A DNA stretch of 64,000 bases, from the NCBI RefSeq assembly GCF_012910715.1, contig NZ_JABBHF010000002.1:439001-503000 (forward strand). Reading direction: 5' to 3'. Both the position numbers and the translations under genes were made by a program. This stretch comes from Flavivirga algicola. Its GTDB lineage: Bacteria; Bacteroidota; Bacteroidia; Flavobacteriales; Flavobacteriaceae. Each line of letters opens with the position of its first letter. Within the stretch, counting starts at the first letter, position 1. Below, piece by piece: positions 37,140-46,385 of the stretch. Under the pieces are notes generated by a model that saw nothing but the letters and a program-made list of their open reading frames with translations, did not search any database and was not told the origin of the DNA.

Positions 37140-39419
37140 TCATTGGCATAATATTTCAAAAATTGCTGCGGGTACATCTTCCGATGGATGTTCTGCTTCA
37201 ACTATAAATCCTTTTAAATTTAAAGGCTTTTCAGGCTTAAACACATTAATAGTTTGGTAATTACCTTCAACGCTATGGAGCATGTTTCCATCTAGATCTT
37301 TTATCTTATAATTGCGCATACAAAAAGGCACTACTTCTTCTGGATGTCCCATTAGAGTTGATTCCATGGGATGGTCATAATCTGGATCTAAGAATAATTT
37401 GATTTCTGAAACCTTTTTAACTTCATCCCATTCCACTTTTAAACTTGGATTTTTATCATTCAAATCGGCTACCCAAGCATTTACTTCTCCCCACGGACGT
37501 ACATAACCATTGCCAATATTATCACTGCCAAACGACTGAATGGCTGGATAAATTTTCATAGCTATATTTTTGCCATCTGGCCTACGATGAGGTGTCCAAA
37601 ACTCAAACTCATCTACTCCAATATCTGTTGGAGGCACTTGTTTTCCGTTATTAGACACTGCTTTATTAACCCCATTGAAAACAGATAAAATGCCAGAATA
37701 GCGTTTGTCACTTGTTTTCAGACTTACCTTATCATTCGATAAAAATGAGACAAAAGCGTACTGATTATTTGGAGTCCCTTTTAAAAACTCAACGTTTATA
37801 TGTTGTTCACCTTCATTTAAACTAAAGGTTTGCTTTTCTAAGATGAGCTCAGGTGTATAGTTTTTGGATTTCTCAGAAGTTCTTAATTGTATTTCTAATT
37901 CCGTAGCTTCATCAGCTTTTACAAGTAATTGAAAATTATAATTCTGATTAGCCTTAAATGGTAATAATTGAGCTGCAGATATGTTTAATCTAAACCAATC
38001 CCCATCAAATGGAATTTCAGAAATTTCTAATTCTGAAGATACTTCCATAGCTGCTTCACTAATTAGATTTGATTTTGAATTTATTGGAATATTAGGAATA
38101 CTCTGCCCCACAATATTTAACTCATTTTGAAGCGTTTCTATACTTCTATTTTTCAAAATATCTGCTGGGTTCATTCCCTTTTCTGTACATAAAGCTGCTG
38201 CCATACCCACAGCTTGGGCGCATAACCCTGTTGTAGCCATAACACGTGTTGAACCAAATGCTACATGAGTTGCACTTATAATTCTTCCTGCTAGAAACAG
38301 ATTATCTATATCTTTACTTACAAACGAACGATACGGAATCTGATACACTCCTTTAGAATGCCATTGTGTACAGGCCGATAGTTTACTATAAACACCATCA
38401 GCTGGATGTAAATCGATGGCCCAACCTCCATGTGCTATGACATCATCAAACTGTTGCTGGTTAATCACATCTTGTTGCGTCATCATGTATAATCCTTCAA
38501 ACCTGCGACTTTCACGCTTTCCTGGAATAGTACCAACCCATTCTAAGGTCATATTATCTACATCATCAAATTCACCAGAGTTTTTAATATAATCCCAAAC
38601 GCCGTAAATCACTTTCCAAAGTTCATATTTTATATGCTCCGTATCATGAATGGTGTCATGTCGTCCACCATATTCAAACCACCAGAATCGACACCCTTTA
38701 TCATCTTTTCCTATCGCCTTATATCGTGGTATCTGCTTAATATCCTTTAAAGCAAACTCTGGTGCTTTAAATTTTACTGGTTTATCGGTATTTTTACTAT
38801 AGAAATACATAGAGTGCCCAAGTAATTCTCCATAAGACTTATCTGGAGCAAATAATTCTCCAAATTCTTCTTTGGGTTCTGCTCCCATTCTAAATGATGC
38901 GCCCGCTTTAAATGCTACAATACCATCTCCTGAAGCATCACAAAACAAGGGTGCTTTTACTATATATTCTGTTGAATTCTGAGGATTGAAAGCTTTTAAC
39001 GATTCTATTTTAGTATCACCAGACTTAGTTACATCATAAACACTTGTGTTTAGAAGCAATGTTATATTTTCTTCGTTTAACACTTTTTCAAGTAAAACTG
39101 TATCAAAAATAACAGCATTACCTTCTGGATTTCTGTATAAATTCTCTACTAAAATTTCATCAATCACGCCGCCTTCCCTAGACCAACGATTGTTATTTCC
39201 CATGTGCGAGGTTGCACCTAATATCCATAACCTTACTTCAGATGATGCATTACCCCCTAATACAGGTCTATCTTGAATTAACACTACTTTAGTGCCTTTT
39301 CTTGCAGCTGTTATAGCAGCACAAACGCCTGCTGTTCCTCCACCAGTAATTCCTAAATCACAAACTAACTCTACAGTTTTACTGTTACGTTTCTCTTTAT
39401 TAAATGTTTCTACAATCAT
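37140..39419 (-). CDS. FAD-dependent oxidoreductase (FAD_oxidored type)
   Basis: This 759-residue protein has no signal peptide, so it should be cytoplasmic. The dinucleotide fold is near the N-terminus: GITGGGTAGVCAA (23-35, GxGxxG at 26-31) followed by GTKVVLIQDRPVLGGNAS. EGLYMMTQQDVI, FLAGRIISATHVAFGSTRVMAT and an AEHPSEDVPAAIFEILC end are typical of this family in carbohydrate loci. The last 250 residues are beta-rich with a discoidin-like look. The substrate is unknown; oxidation of a released sugar or glycoside is a contextual guess. It lies 24 bp after a symporter gene. A paralogous C-terminus (CNYQTINTFKPE, then EHPSNEVPASIFEVIC) is encoded at the right edge of the window. Confidence 0.85.
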   Translation of the reverse strand: MIVETFNKEKRNSKTVELVCDLGITGGGTAGVCAAITAARKGTKVVLIQDRPVLGGNASSEVRLWILGATSHMGNNNRWSREGGVIDEILVENLYRNPEGNAVIFDTVLLEKVLNEENITLLLNTSVYDVTKSGDTKIESLKAFNPQNSTEYIVKAPLFCDASGDGIVAFKAGASFRMGAEPKEEFGELFAPDKSYGELLGHSMYFYSKNTDKPVKFKAPEFALKDIKQIPRYKAIGKDDKGCRFWWFEYGGRHDTIHDTEHIKYELWKVIYGVWDYIKNSGEFDDVDNMTLEWVGTIPGKRESRRFEGLYMMTQQDVINQQQFDDVIAHGGWAIDLHPADGVYSKLSACTQWHSKGVYQIPYRSFVSKDIDNLFLAGRIISATHVAFGSTRVMATTGLCAQAVGMAAALCTEKGMNPADILKNRSIETLQNELNIVGQSIPNIPINSKSNLISEAAMEVSSELEISEIPFDGDWFRLNISAAQLLPFKANQNYNFQLLVKADEATELEIQLRTSEKSKNYTPELILEKQTFSLNEGEQHINVEFLKGTPNNQYAFVSFLSNDKVSLKTSDKRYSGILSVFNGVNKAVSNNGKQVPPTDIGVDEFEFWTPHRRPDGKNIAMKIYPAIQSFGSDNIGNGYVRPWGEVNAWVADLNDKNPSLKVEWDEVKKVSEIKLFLDPDYDHPMESTLMGHPEEVVPFCMRNYKIKDLDGNMLHSVEGNYQTINVFKPEKPLNLKGFIVEAEHPSEDVPAAIFEILCQ

Positions 39420-39443
39420 TAAAACACAAATTATTATCTTAAA

Positions 39444-41090
39444 TTATTTAGATTTTTTTATAATGAACAATCCTAAAAGCAAAATAGCTATTCCCATACC
39501 ACTAACTAGCAATTTTGCTGAATCTGCCATAAATGATAGGATGATTATTAATAGTCCTGTTGCAGCTACTCCAAGACCAATTACCCTAATACCTTTTTTA
39601 TTGTTACTAGCTTCTTCGTCTTTATCTGTAGCAGTTTCTTTAGCACTTGTAATTGCCAAATATTTGGTATACTGTGATGTATCATTTTTAAATTGAATAA
39701 AGTACAACTCTAAGATACCCATTAGAATAATTGGGATTCCCATACCAACAACCATTTCCATAGCACGATCTAAGGTAATACCTATTACATCTGGAGCTAA
39801 AAATTTGAAAAAGGCATTAATAGCTAAAGAAATAATGGTAACTGTTAATACAGATTTGCCTGTTTGATGTTTTGAAAACAATCCCCATAACGGAGGTAAA
39901 AACATAGCACCTCCTGTTAATGCTGCTACACTCATAACCACCTCTACAATACCCCCAAAATAAGGAACTAATAATGCAATTATTATGGTAAGAATTCCTA
40001 AAGAAACTGTCGCTATTCTCCCCACTCTTACCAAACCTTGGTTGGTAGTTTTCGGGAACATATTCTTGTAAATATCGTTAGCTAGAACTCCAGCAGAAAT
40101 GTTTAAAGTAGTATTTACAGAACTGGATGTTGCAAATACCATTCCTCCTAACATTAGGCCTAACATACCTACAGGCAACACTTCTTTACACATTAAAAGA
40201 TAAGCCCCTTCTTCTGCTAAATTTCCTAAATCTGGATTCAACACCTTATAAATCATTGGAGGTAACATCCATATTAAAGGACTAATCGTATAAAGCGCTC
40301 CAAATAACCAACCTACTTTTTTAGCGTCCTTTGGTGTAGCAACACTTGTATATCGTTGTATATAAGCCCAATTTCCTGCAATAAAAAATAAATTATACAG
40401 TCCAAAAGCTACCATAAAAACTCCTGTATATTCAGAATTGGTAAACTCAAAAAAATGTTCGGGTGCGTTAGCTATAAAATTATTAACACCTCCAATTTTA
40501 TCAAAAGAGAGCGGTAAAACAATCAATACTGCAGCTGTGAGCACAATAAACTGCAAAACATCAGTCACAATAACGGCCCATAAACCTCCTACAGCAGTAT
40601 AAATAAGTATGAGAACCCCCAAAACAATAATACTGGTTGTGATGGGAATACCTGTTGAAACTTCAACAATTTTTGCCACTGGGTATAGAAAGGCTCCTGT
40701 TGTAAAAATTGATATGAATAAAAACAGGTAGGTATATATTTTTTGAATGGATACTCCAAACCTATCTGCAATAAATTCTGCTGCCGTTAAGGCTTTGGTT
40801 TTTTGCCATTTAGGAGCAATAAAGAAGCCTATAATAACTCCTGCAATACACATGGTCCATTGAATACTAACTGCCACCCAACCACTGGAATAGGCTATAG
40901 AACCCCAAACCACAAATGTGCCTGCCGAAAAGAAACTCATAAATAAGGATAAACCACTCATCCACCATGGTAAAGCACCTCCTGCAGCAAAAAAAGACTT
41001 CATGTTTTTACCTGCTTTAGAAAAACTCATTCCGCAAATAAAAACTAGTGCTGTAAACACTAATATGACAATTATATCGATATTATTCAT
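39444..41090 (-). CDS. Sodium/solute symporter (SSS family), copy 1
   Basis: The 548-residue protein has about 13 hydrophobic segments and the SSS N-terminal pattern FFAAGGALPWWMSGLSLFMSFFSAGTFV. It is an inner-membrane transporter that uses a sodium gradient to import a sugar or sugar acid. It is the first gene of the run down to the GH117 gene (41090 to 27602) and is divergent from LacI regulator 1, with operators between. A closely built second copy is at 42496-44223. Two copies suggest two different monosaccharide products, for example D-galactose-type and anhydro- or L-galactose-type sugars. That division is inference. A C-terminal cytoplasmic linker with DKDEEASNNKKG precedes two more membrane segments. 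Confidence 0.92.
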   Translation of the reverse strand: MNNIDIIVILVFTALVFICGMSFSKAGKNMKSFFAAGGALPWWMSGLSLFMSFFSAGTFVVWGSIAYSSGWVAVSIQWTMCIAGVIIGFFIAPKWQKTKALTAAEFIADRFGVSIQKIYTYLFLFISIFTTGAFLYPVAKIVEVSTGIPITTSIIVLGVLILIYTAVGGLWAVIVTDVLQFIVLTAAVLIVLPLSFDKIGGVNNFIANAPEHFFEFTNSEYTGVFMVAFGLYNLFFIAGNWAYIQRYTSVATPKDAKKVGWLFGALYTISPLIWMLPPMIYKVLNPDLGNLAEEGAYLLMCKEVLPVGMLGLMLGGMVFATSSSVNTTLNISAGVLANDIYKNMFPKTTNQGLVRVGRIATVSLGILTIIIALLVPYFGGIVEVVMSVAALTGGAMFLPPLWGLFSKHQTGKSVLTVTIISLAINAFFKFLAPDVIGITLDRAMEMVVGMGIPIILMGILELYFIQFKNDTSQYTKYLAITSAKETATDKDEEASNNKKGIRVIGLGVAATGLLIIILSFMADSAKLLVSGMGIAILLLGLFIIKKSK

Positions 41091-41165
41091 TAAAGAAATT
41101 TTTAATTCTTTTGAAAGATACTACAACCATATAACTCAATTAAAACAATATTGTTTTTATGCTCT

Positions 41166-41208
41166 GAAAACGCTTCCGAAAACGAAAAAAATTACCGAAA
41201 ACGCTTCC
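41166..41208. promoter_or_regulatory. Two LacI-type operators between symporter 1 and LacI regulator 1
   Basis: GAAAACGCTTCC occurs twice (41166-41177 and 41197-41208), 31 bp apart, each followed by GAAAA, and the second preceded by CC. With the operators near SusC it fits GAAA(A/C)CG(C/T)TTCC, a dyad around a central CG as in LacI/GalR sites. They lie 38-80 bp before the regulator start and 76-118 bp before the symporter start. This suggests control of both and autoregulation. On the minus strand TATCTTTC (41113-41120) resembles a -7 box for the symporter. Confidence 0.68.
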
Positions 41209-41245
41209 GAAAAATTCACTATTTTAGCTTTAACACAAATTTTAA

Positions 41246-42274
41246 ATGAAGCATTTTACAATAAAAGACATTGCAGATAAATTAAACGTATCTATTTCTA
41301 CAGTCTCCAGAGCGTTTAATGATAAATATGATATAAAAAAAGAAACCAAAGAGCTTGTATTAAAAACGGCTAAAGACATGGGATATCACCCTAACCCAAT
41401 GGCTAAATCATTAAGTAAAAAGCGTTCTTCAAATATCGGTGTTGTGGTACCAGAATTTATTAATGAGTATTATTCTGAAATTGTAATTGCACTCCAAAAT
41501 TTTTTAATTTCTAAAGGCTATCAAATCTTGGTAATGCAGTCTGATGAGGATGAAGACCAGGAATTAATGAACGTACAAACCTTAATCAATAATATGGTTG
41601 ATGGTTTAATCATAGCTCCAACTAGAGGCAGCAAAAACATGACATACTACCAAAGCAAAGTTAAGGAGGGATACCCTATGGTATTTTTAAATAGAATTGA
41701 AACGTCTATTCCTGTTTCAAAAGTGGTTTTTAACAACCTGAAATGGAGTTTTTTTGCTACGGAACATTTAATTAGACAAGGGTATAAAAAAATCTATCAT
41801 CTATCAGGCTATAAAGATTTATCTGTTTCTTATGAACGCATTCAGGGATTTAAAAAAGCTATGAAAAAACATCATATTCTGGAGGATAATTACAAAATTA
41901 TTGAAACGGGATTGTTAGCAAAAGAAGGTATGGAAGTTATTGAAGATTTAATCTTTCATCATGACATACCTGATGCATTTTTCTGTGTGAATGATATGGT
42001 AGCTTTGGGCGCCATTAAAAAACTAAAAGATAATGGTTATAGAGTACCTGAAGATGTAGCTTTTGTTGGATTTACAGAAACACGAATAGCTGAACTGGTA
42101 ACCCCCCAATTAAGTAGTGTTAAACAACCTACTTATGAAATGGCTAAAAAAGCTGGAGAACTTTTATTGAAGCAAATTGAAAACAAAAACACTCCAATTG
42201 AGACTATTGTTTTAAATGGTGAATTTACTATTAGAAAGTCTTCTGTAAAAGGTTCTACAACTGACTTATTATAA
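41246..42274 (+). CDS. LacI-family transcriptional regulator 1
   Basis: This 342-residue regulator has the LacI helix-turn-helix at the N-terminus (TIKDIADKLNVSISTVSRAF, 5-24), a hinge helix (NPMAKSLS, about 51-58) and a periplasmic-binding-like effector domain from SSNIGVVVPEF (about 62) to the end. It should bind the GAAAACGCTTCC sites just upstream and release them on binding a sugar or oligosaccharide. It is divergent from symporter 1 and convergent with symporter 2. Its closest relative in the window is regulator 2 (55163-56191), with which it shares most residues and the same length. The recognition helix differs by a single Ile/Val; the hinge differs more. Confidence 0.95.
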   Translation: MKHFTIKDIADKLNVSISTVSRAFNDKYDIKKETKELVLKTAKDMGYHPNPMAKSLSKKRSSNIGVVVPEFINEYYSEIVIALQNFLISKGYQILVMQSDEDEDQELMNVQTLINNMVDGLIIAPTRGSKNMTYYQSKVKEGYPMVFLNRIETSIPVSKVVFNNLKWSFFATEHLIRQGYKKIYHLSGYKDLSVSYERIQGFKKAMKKHHILEDNYKIIETGLLAKEGMEVIEDLIFHHDIPDAFFCVNDMVALGAIKKLKDNGYRVPEDVAFVGFTETRIAELVTPQLSSVKQPTYEMAKKAGELLLKQIENKNTPIETIVLNGEFTIRKSSVKGSTTDLL

Positions 42275-42279
42275 TTACG

Positions 42280-42309
42280 TTAACCTTTTACTATAAAGTT
42301 AAAGGTTAA
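42280..42309 (+). terminator. Hairpin after LacI regulator 1
   Basis: TTAACCTTT (42280-42288) and AAAGGTTAA (42301-42309) form a perfect 9-bp stem with a 12-base loop, starting 6 bp after the stop codon. There is no strong U-run. A second small stem, CTGTAAT/ATTACAG (42314-42320 and 42324-42330), follows directly. Confidence 0.48.
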
Positions 42310-42363
42310 ACCCCTGTAATCCCATTACAGTTACTTAAGTTTCTATAAACTTTTGTGATCAAT

Positions 42364-42431
42364 TTGTCATTCCTGCACTTGATGCGGAATCCTGTCATGC
42401 TTTTGGATTCCTGCCTGCGCAGGAATGACAA
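42364..42431. repeat. REP-like imperfect palindrome between convergent genes
   Basis: The outer arms TTGTCATTCCTGC (42364-42376) and GCAGGAATGACAA (42419-42431) are perfect inverse complements, and an inner pair GGAATCC/GGATTCC (42386-42392 and 42405-42411) nests inside. The element is clearly richer in G+C than its surroundings. It lies between the convergent ends of LacI regulator 1 and symporter 2. It could be an interspersed palindromic repeat (a relic of small mobile DNA) or act as a two-way terminator. Sequence of this type is common as a dispersed repeat in marine flavobacteria, to my memory. Confidence 0.65.
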
Positions 42432-42495
42432 CTCTGTTATAAAAGAACTTCATTCTTTATTTAAAACTATGCATTTCAAACACATAGTAGTTTAT

Positions 42496-44223
42496 TTAAT
42501 CAGTCAAACTCAATGCCTTTTTAGCTTTTGTAAAATACTTAAATGCTATGTAAGCAATAACAGCTAAAGCTATTGAAAACGAAAACATTAATTTTTTATG
42601 CTCATCATTAACCAAAGCTAAAATTGCAATGGCTAAAGCAATGATAAAAATTGTAATGGCTATCATTTTTAGTGGCATTAAAGACGCTGTTGATGCTTTT
42701 TGAGTTTCAAACTGCTTTTTCAAACTTAAAGCCTTAGCCCAACCTTCATTTTCTTTTTTACTAAAAATCTCGAAAGCCAATAACATAATAAGTGGCACAA
42801 TAATTCCTGATAACATATCTGTTATTCTACTATTATCAGCAATCCAATTTACCATGGGTTTAAAAAGCTCTACATGCGTTAAAAAACCGTCACCAACTAA
42901 AGCAAACTTAATAATATAAGCTGAAATAAAGCCTGTTATAGTAGTTACCCACACAGCCCATAAACTTATTTTCTTGGAAAACAATCCCCAAATTGATGGA
43001 AGTATCAAGGGTATGTAGAGTAAGGTATTGATATCTATAATAAAATTTGTGTAGCCATACAACGGTATTAATAATGCTCCTGTAAGTACAATGCCTCCTA
43101 AAATTATAGTAACAATTCTACCAACATTTACGACTTGTTTTTCACTAACAGTATGTCCTTTTATGCGTTGATAAATTTCTGTAAAAGACCCCGCAAAAAC
43201 ATTAAGTCTTGTGGTTGCCATACTCGCTGTGGCAGATGCCATAGCTGCAATCATTAAACCTATCATACCTGTTGGCAATACTTTTTGACACGCTAAAATA
43301 TAGGCTTGCTCTGTATCTGCATTTGGATTAATAACTCTGTATACTAATGGCGGAATCATCCAAAAAATTGGACTTATAATATATAATCCTCCAATTAAAT
43401 AAGCCACTTTTTTGGCATCTTTGGCTTTAGGTACGCATACATAACGCTGCACAAAAGCCCATTCTCCTCCCATGGCTACAAAATTGATAGTTACCCATCC
43501 AATCATAAACCACCAAGAATATTCTTCAACGACTGGAGAAAGAAATCCTTCTGGAACGTTTTCTATGAATGAGCTGATCCCCCCTACTTCACCAAAAATC
43601 AAAGGAATCACAAAAATCACAGAAACTGAAAGGATGATGAATTGTAAAACATCAGTCACTAAAACAGCCCATAAACCACCAGAAAAAGCAATAATAACCA
43701 CTATAATACATACTATGATAGATGTTATAGGAACCGACAAATAACCCGTTGTTGGATCTGCTAAAAAGTGCCCTTCTGATAATGGCATAAGTGCACACAC
43801 TACTTTTGAAAGCGCATAAATAGAACCTCCTGTAACGAACATAACCAAAAGTCCTTTTACCCATGTGTAAAACTGCACTATTGAAGAACCATATCTCGCC
43901 TGAAGAAATTCTGAGGCTGAATTGACCCCTGCTTTACGCCAAACGCCTGCAATCCACCTCCCTACAAGTAAGGCTGCTACGCCATAACAAAGGTTTATAA
44001 CGATGGCCACAACTCCATATTTATAGGCTATACCTCCCCATATTACAAATGTTCCTGCAGAAAAGCAGGTCATAAATGCTGATAGACCAGAAACCCACCA
44101 TGGTGATTTACCTCCTGCAGCAAACATATCTTTGGAGCTTTTCATTTTACCAGAAAAGACCATTCCTGCGGCTACAATTCCAATAGCATATAATATTATA
44201 ACAATGTAATCGACTTGTTGCAT
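42496..44223 (-). CDS. Sodium/solute symporter (SSS family), copy 2
   Basis: The 575-residue inner-membrane transporter has the same N-terminal pattern as copy 1 (MFAAGGKSPWWVSGLSAFMT, CFSAGTFVIWGGIAYKYG) and about 13 membrane segments. It is the last gene of the run from SusC: the dehydratase and aldolase genes precede it with 5-bp and overlapping junctions. The context argues for import of the sugar or sugar acid that those two enzymes degrade. A soluble loop near residue 510 (SKKENEGWAKALSLKKQFE) separates the last segments. Substrate is not readable from sequence. Confidence 0.92.
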   Translation of the reverse strand: MQQVDYIVIILYAIGIVAAGMVFSGKMKSSKDMFAAGGKSPWWVSGLSAFMTCFSAGTFVIWGGIAYKYGVVAIVINLCYGVAALLVGRWIAGVWRKAGVNSASEFLQARYGSSIVQFYTWVKGLLVMFVTGGSIYALSKVVCALMPLSEGHFLADPTTGYLSVPITSIIVCIIVVIIAFSGGLWAVLVTDVLQFIILSVSVIFVIPLIFGEVGGISSFIENVPEGFLSPVVEEYSWWFMIGWVTINFVAMGGEWAFVQRYVCVPKAKDAKKVAYLIGGLYIISPIFWMIPPLVYRVINPNADTEQAYILACQKVLPTGMIGLMIAAMASATASMATTRLNVFAGSFTEIYQRIKGHTVSEKQVVNVGRIVTIILGGIVLTGALLIPLYGYTNFIIDINTLLYIPLILPSIWGLFSKKISLWAVWVTTITGFISAYIIKFALVGDGFLTHVELFKPMVNWIADNSRITDMLSGIIVPLIMLLAFEIFSKKENEGWAKALSLKKQFETQKASTASLMPLKMIAITIFIIALAIAILALVNDEHKKLMFSFSIALAVIAYIAFKYFTKAKKALSLTD

Positions 44224-44228
44224 CTAAA

Positions 44229-45392
44229 TTATTTTTTTAGTAATGAAATAGTATAATCAGTCGGCTCAACTCCCAAACCAGGCTTATCCGTAATTCTATA
44301 TACTCCTTCTTTTACCTCTATCCCTTCGGTGATTAAATGTTGATTTCGATCAAAAATGGTGTGCTGATATTCATGCGATTTTATACCTTCTAATGCTGAA
44401 CTAGCCTGTAAACTAGCTGCTAAGAAAATTCCAGAACCAATGGTTGCATGAGGAATAATACTTAAATTTTGGGATTGAGCCGCTAAACCAATTCTCATAA
44501 ATTGTGTGATGCCAACATGTCCCATTTCTGGTTGTACAATATGTACAGCTTCGGCATTAATTCTCTTTTGAGCATCATAAACAGTTCTCCATTCTTCTCC
44601 AGCCGCAATAGGCGTTTGAACAGCTCGCGCTACATGAGCCAACCCTTTTACATCCTCTGTTGTCACTGGTGCTTCAGCAAACCATAATTTATAAGGCTCC
44701 ATCTCTTTAATTTTTGAAATGGCCTCTGCAGACGTTTGATTCCAATGCATATCGCAAGCAATCTTTGTAGACGAACCTAGTGCATTTCTTAAGGTTTCCA
44801 TTTCTAAGTTTAAATCTTCTCCTGCTTGTGGTGTAGCAAACTTAAAACTGTTAAACCCTTTGTCTTGCCACGAAACTGCAAGCTCGGTTCTTTCTTCTAA
44901 GGTTGGTTTTGGCAAACCAGAAACATAAGCTGGTATCTCTGTTCTTCTTCTCCCTCCTAGCAATTTAGAAATTGGCAAACCTGTTATTTTACCAACTATA
45001 TCCCAAAGTGCTATATCAATGGCTGCTAAAGCATCGTGATAATAGCCGCCGCTATAGTCACGAAAACGCATCATATTATAGATGTCTTCATAAATGACAG
45101 ATACATCAAAAGGATCTTTTCCCTTTACAAAATCTGCCATAAAATCATTAATCAATGCCATAGTCGCCTCTGGTGCAATAAGCCCATAGGTCTCACCCCA
45201 TCCCGTTATTCCAGAATCGGTTATAATGCGTACTAAAACCGTTCTGTCTACAGTTGCATATACTGTTTTATTTCCCTGACGAACAAAATAACCTTTTTCA
45301 TTAGCTTCTTCTCCTTTTTTTGTGTCACCAAGATAAGGCTGGTCTCTTGGAATGGTGAGTACAAAAGATTCAACAGAAATTATTTTACTCAT
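44229..45392 (-). CDS. Enolase-superfamily sugar acid dehydratase (mandelate racemase type)
   Basis: The 387-residue cytoplasmic protein has the capping domain (about 1-150) and barrel of the mandelate-racemase group. Metal ligands are Asp214 (IACDMHWNQ), Glu240 (WFAEAP) and Glu266 (IAAGEEW); His315 (IIPHAT) is a likely catalytic base. Lys184 in FKFAT stands where many members have a KxK pair. The family dehydrates aldonic acids to 2-keto-3-deoxy acids. Its ATG overlaps the aldolase stop by 4 bp (ATGA), so the two are coupled and probably consecutive steps. L-galactonate, D-galactonate or an anhydro-galactonate product are candidates. I cannot decide among them. Confidence 0.9.
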   Translation of the reverse strand: MSKIISVESFVLTIPRDQPYLGDTKKGEEANEKGYFVRQGNKTVYATVDRTVLVRIITDSGITGWGETYGLIAPEATMALINDFMADFVKGKDPFDVSVIYEDIYNMMRFRDYSGGYYHDALAAIDIALWDIVGKITGLPISKLLGGRRRTEIPAYVSGLPKPTLEERTELAVSWQDKGFNSFKFATPQAGEDLNLEMETLRNALGSSTKIACDMHWNQTSAEAISKIKEMEPYKLWFAEAPVTTEDVKGLAHVARAVQTPIAAGEEWRTVYDAQKRINAEAVHIVQPEMGHVGITQFMRIGLAAQSQNLSIIPHATIGSGIFLAASLQASSALEGIKSHEYQHTIFDRNQHLITEGIEVKEGVYRITDKPGLGVEPTDYTISLLKK

Positions 45393-46315
45393 GACAATAC
45401 GGTAGTTTTAAAATATTTTGAGAGACTTTGTAATTGAAATGATAATTCTTTTTTATCATAATCATCGAATTCAGGTAAGGGTGCTCTAACAATATCGTTT
45501 TTAAAAATACCTCTTTCGGTTAATACATGTTTTGTTAATCGCATTCTGTAAATAGCCTGAATTATCAATAAAGGAAGTGAATCTTTATAAATTTCTCTTG
45601 CGGTTTCCACGTCTCCTGCTTTAAATGCATTCCACATCTGTACATGTAAATCTGTTATTTCTGATGCTGGCATTGTGGCAACAACACTTCTTTTCATTTC
45701 ATCTATAATATATCTGGCACCTCCACCTCCAATAACACCAATAAGATGATCAGGAGCATTTTCTATGAGTTCTGTTATTCTGGAACCTGAAGGTAGCGTT
45801 TCTTCTTTAATGTATTTTACTTGTTCTATAGATTCTGCAATTCTACAAATGGCTTTAGGAGACAAACCAGCCCCAACGGGCAATGGTGCATTTTGTAAAA
45901 TAATACTCAAATTTGGAACGCGTTTCGCTATCGTTGCTAAAAAATCATGAGCTCCTTTTTCATCATTTGCATACTGTTTAGGTATTAATATCATAGCTGC
46001 ATGAAAGCCAAATGGTTCTGACTCTAAAATGTTATTGACAATAGTTTCGGCATCTCCTTTACCTCCGCCACAAATAAGCGGCAGTTTGCCTTTATTAACT
46101 TCATAAATCACCTCCAACAATTCTAACCTTTCTTCTGCACTCAAAAAATCGTATTCACTGGCAACACCTGGAAAAACCAAACCGCCTGCTCCAGACTCAA
46201 TACAAAAACTTGTAATTTTTTTAATGGCTTCTTTATCTACTCCTCCATCTTCATTAAAAGGTGTTGGTATAACTGGTAAAACACCTTTTAGTGTCATTTC
46301 ATTATTCTTATTCAT
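45389..46315 (-). CDS. DapA-family (class I) aldolase, probable 2-keto-3-deoxy sugar acid aldolase
   Basis: The 308-residue protein is a dihydrodipicolinate synthase/N-acetylneuraminate lyase family barrel. Lys170 in VKYIKEE is the expected Schiff-base lysine. The motif usually YNxP reads QNAP (141-144), so the catalytic tyrosine is replaced by Gln141. This rules out a plain dihydrodipicolinate synthase and points to a sugar acid aldolase or hydro-lyase with altered chemistry. It is the gene before the dehydratase and overlaps it by 4 bp. Expected reaction: cleavage of a 2-keto-3-deoxy acid to pyruvate and a small aldehyde (inference). Confidence 0.88.
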   Translation of the reverse strand: MNKNNEMTLKGVLPVIPTPFNEDGGVDKEAIKKITSFCIESGAGGLVFPGVASEYDFLSAEERLELLEVIYEVNKGKLPLICGGGKGDAETIVNNILESEPFGFHAAMILIPKQYANDEKGAHDFLATIAKRVPNLSIILQNAPLPVGAGLSPKAICRIAESIEQVKYIKEETLPSGSRITELIENAPDHLIGVIGGGGARYIIDEMKRSVVATMPASEITDLHVQMWNAFKAGDVETAREIYKDSLPLLIIQAIYRMRLTKHVLTERGIFKNDIVRAPLPEFDDYDKKELSFQLQSLSKYFKTTVLS

Positions 46316-46385
46316 ATTTTTATTTAATTTAAAACTCTGTCTATTTTTATATCGGCATCTTTAATGTTCTAAAAAAAGCCTATTA

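Noticed and set aside
40918-41280. A 120-codon plus-strand open frame crossing the symporter 1/LacI 1 region
   Set aside because: It overlaps the symporter antisense, runs through the operators and into the regulator start in another frame; no supporting features.
45389-46315. The DapA-family gene as lysine biosynthesis dapA
   Set aside because: The catalytic tyrosine of YNxP is missing and the gene overlaps a sugar acid dehydratase between a symporter and SusCD.
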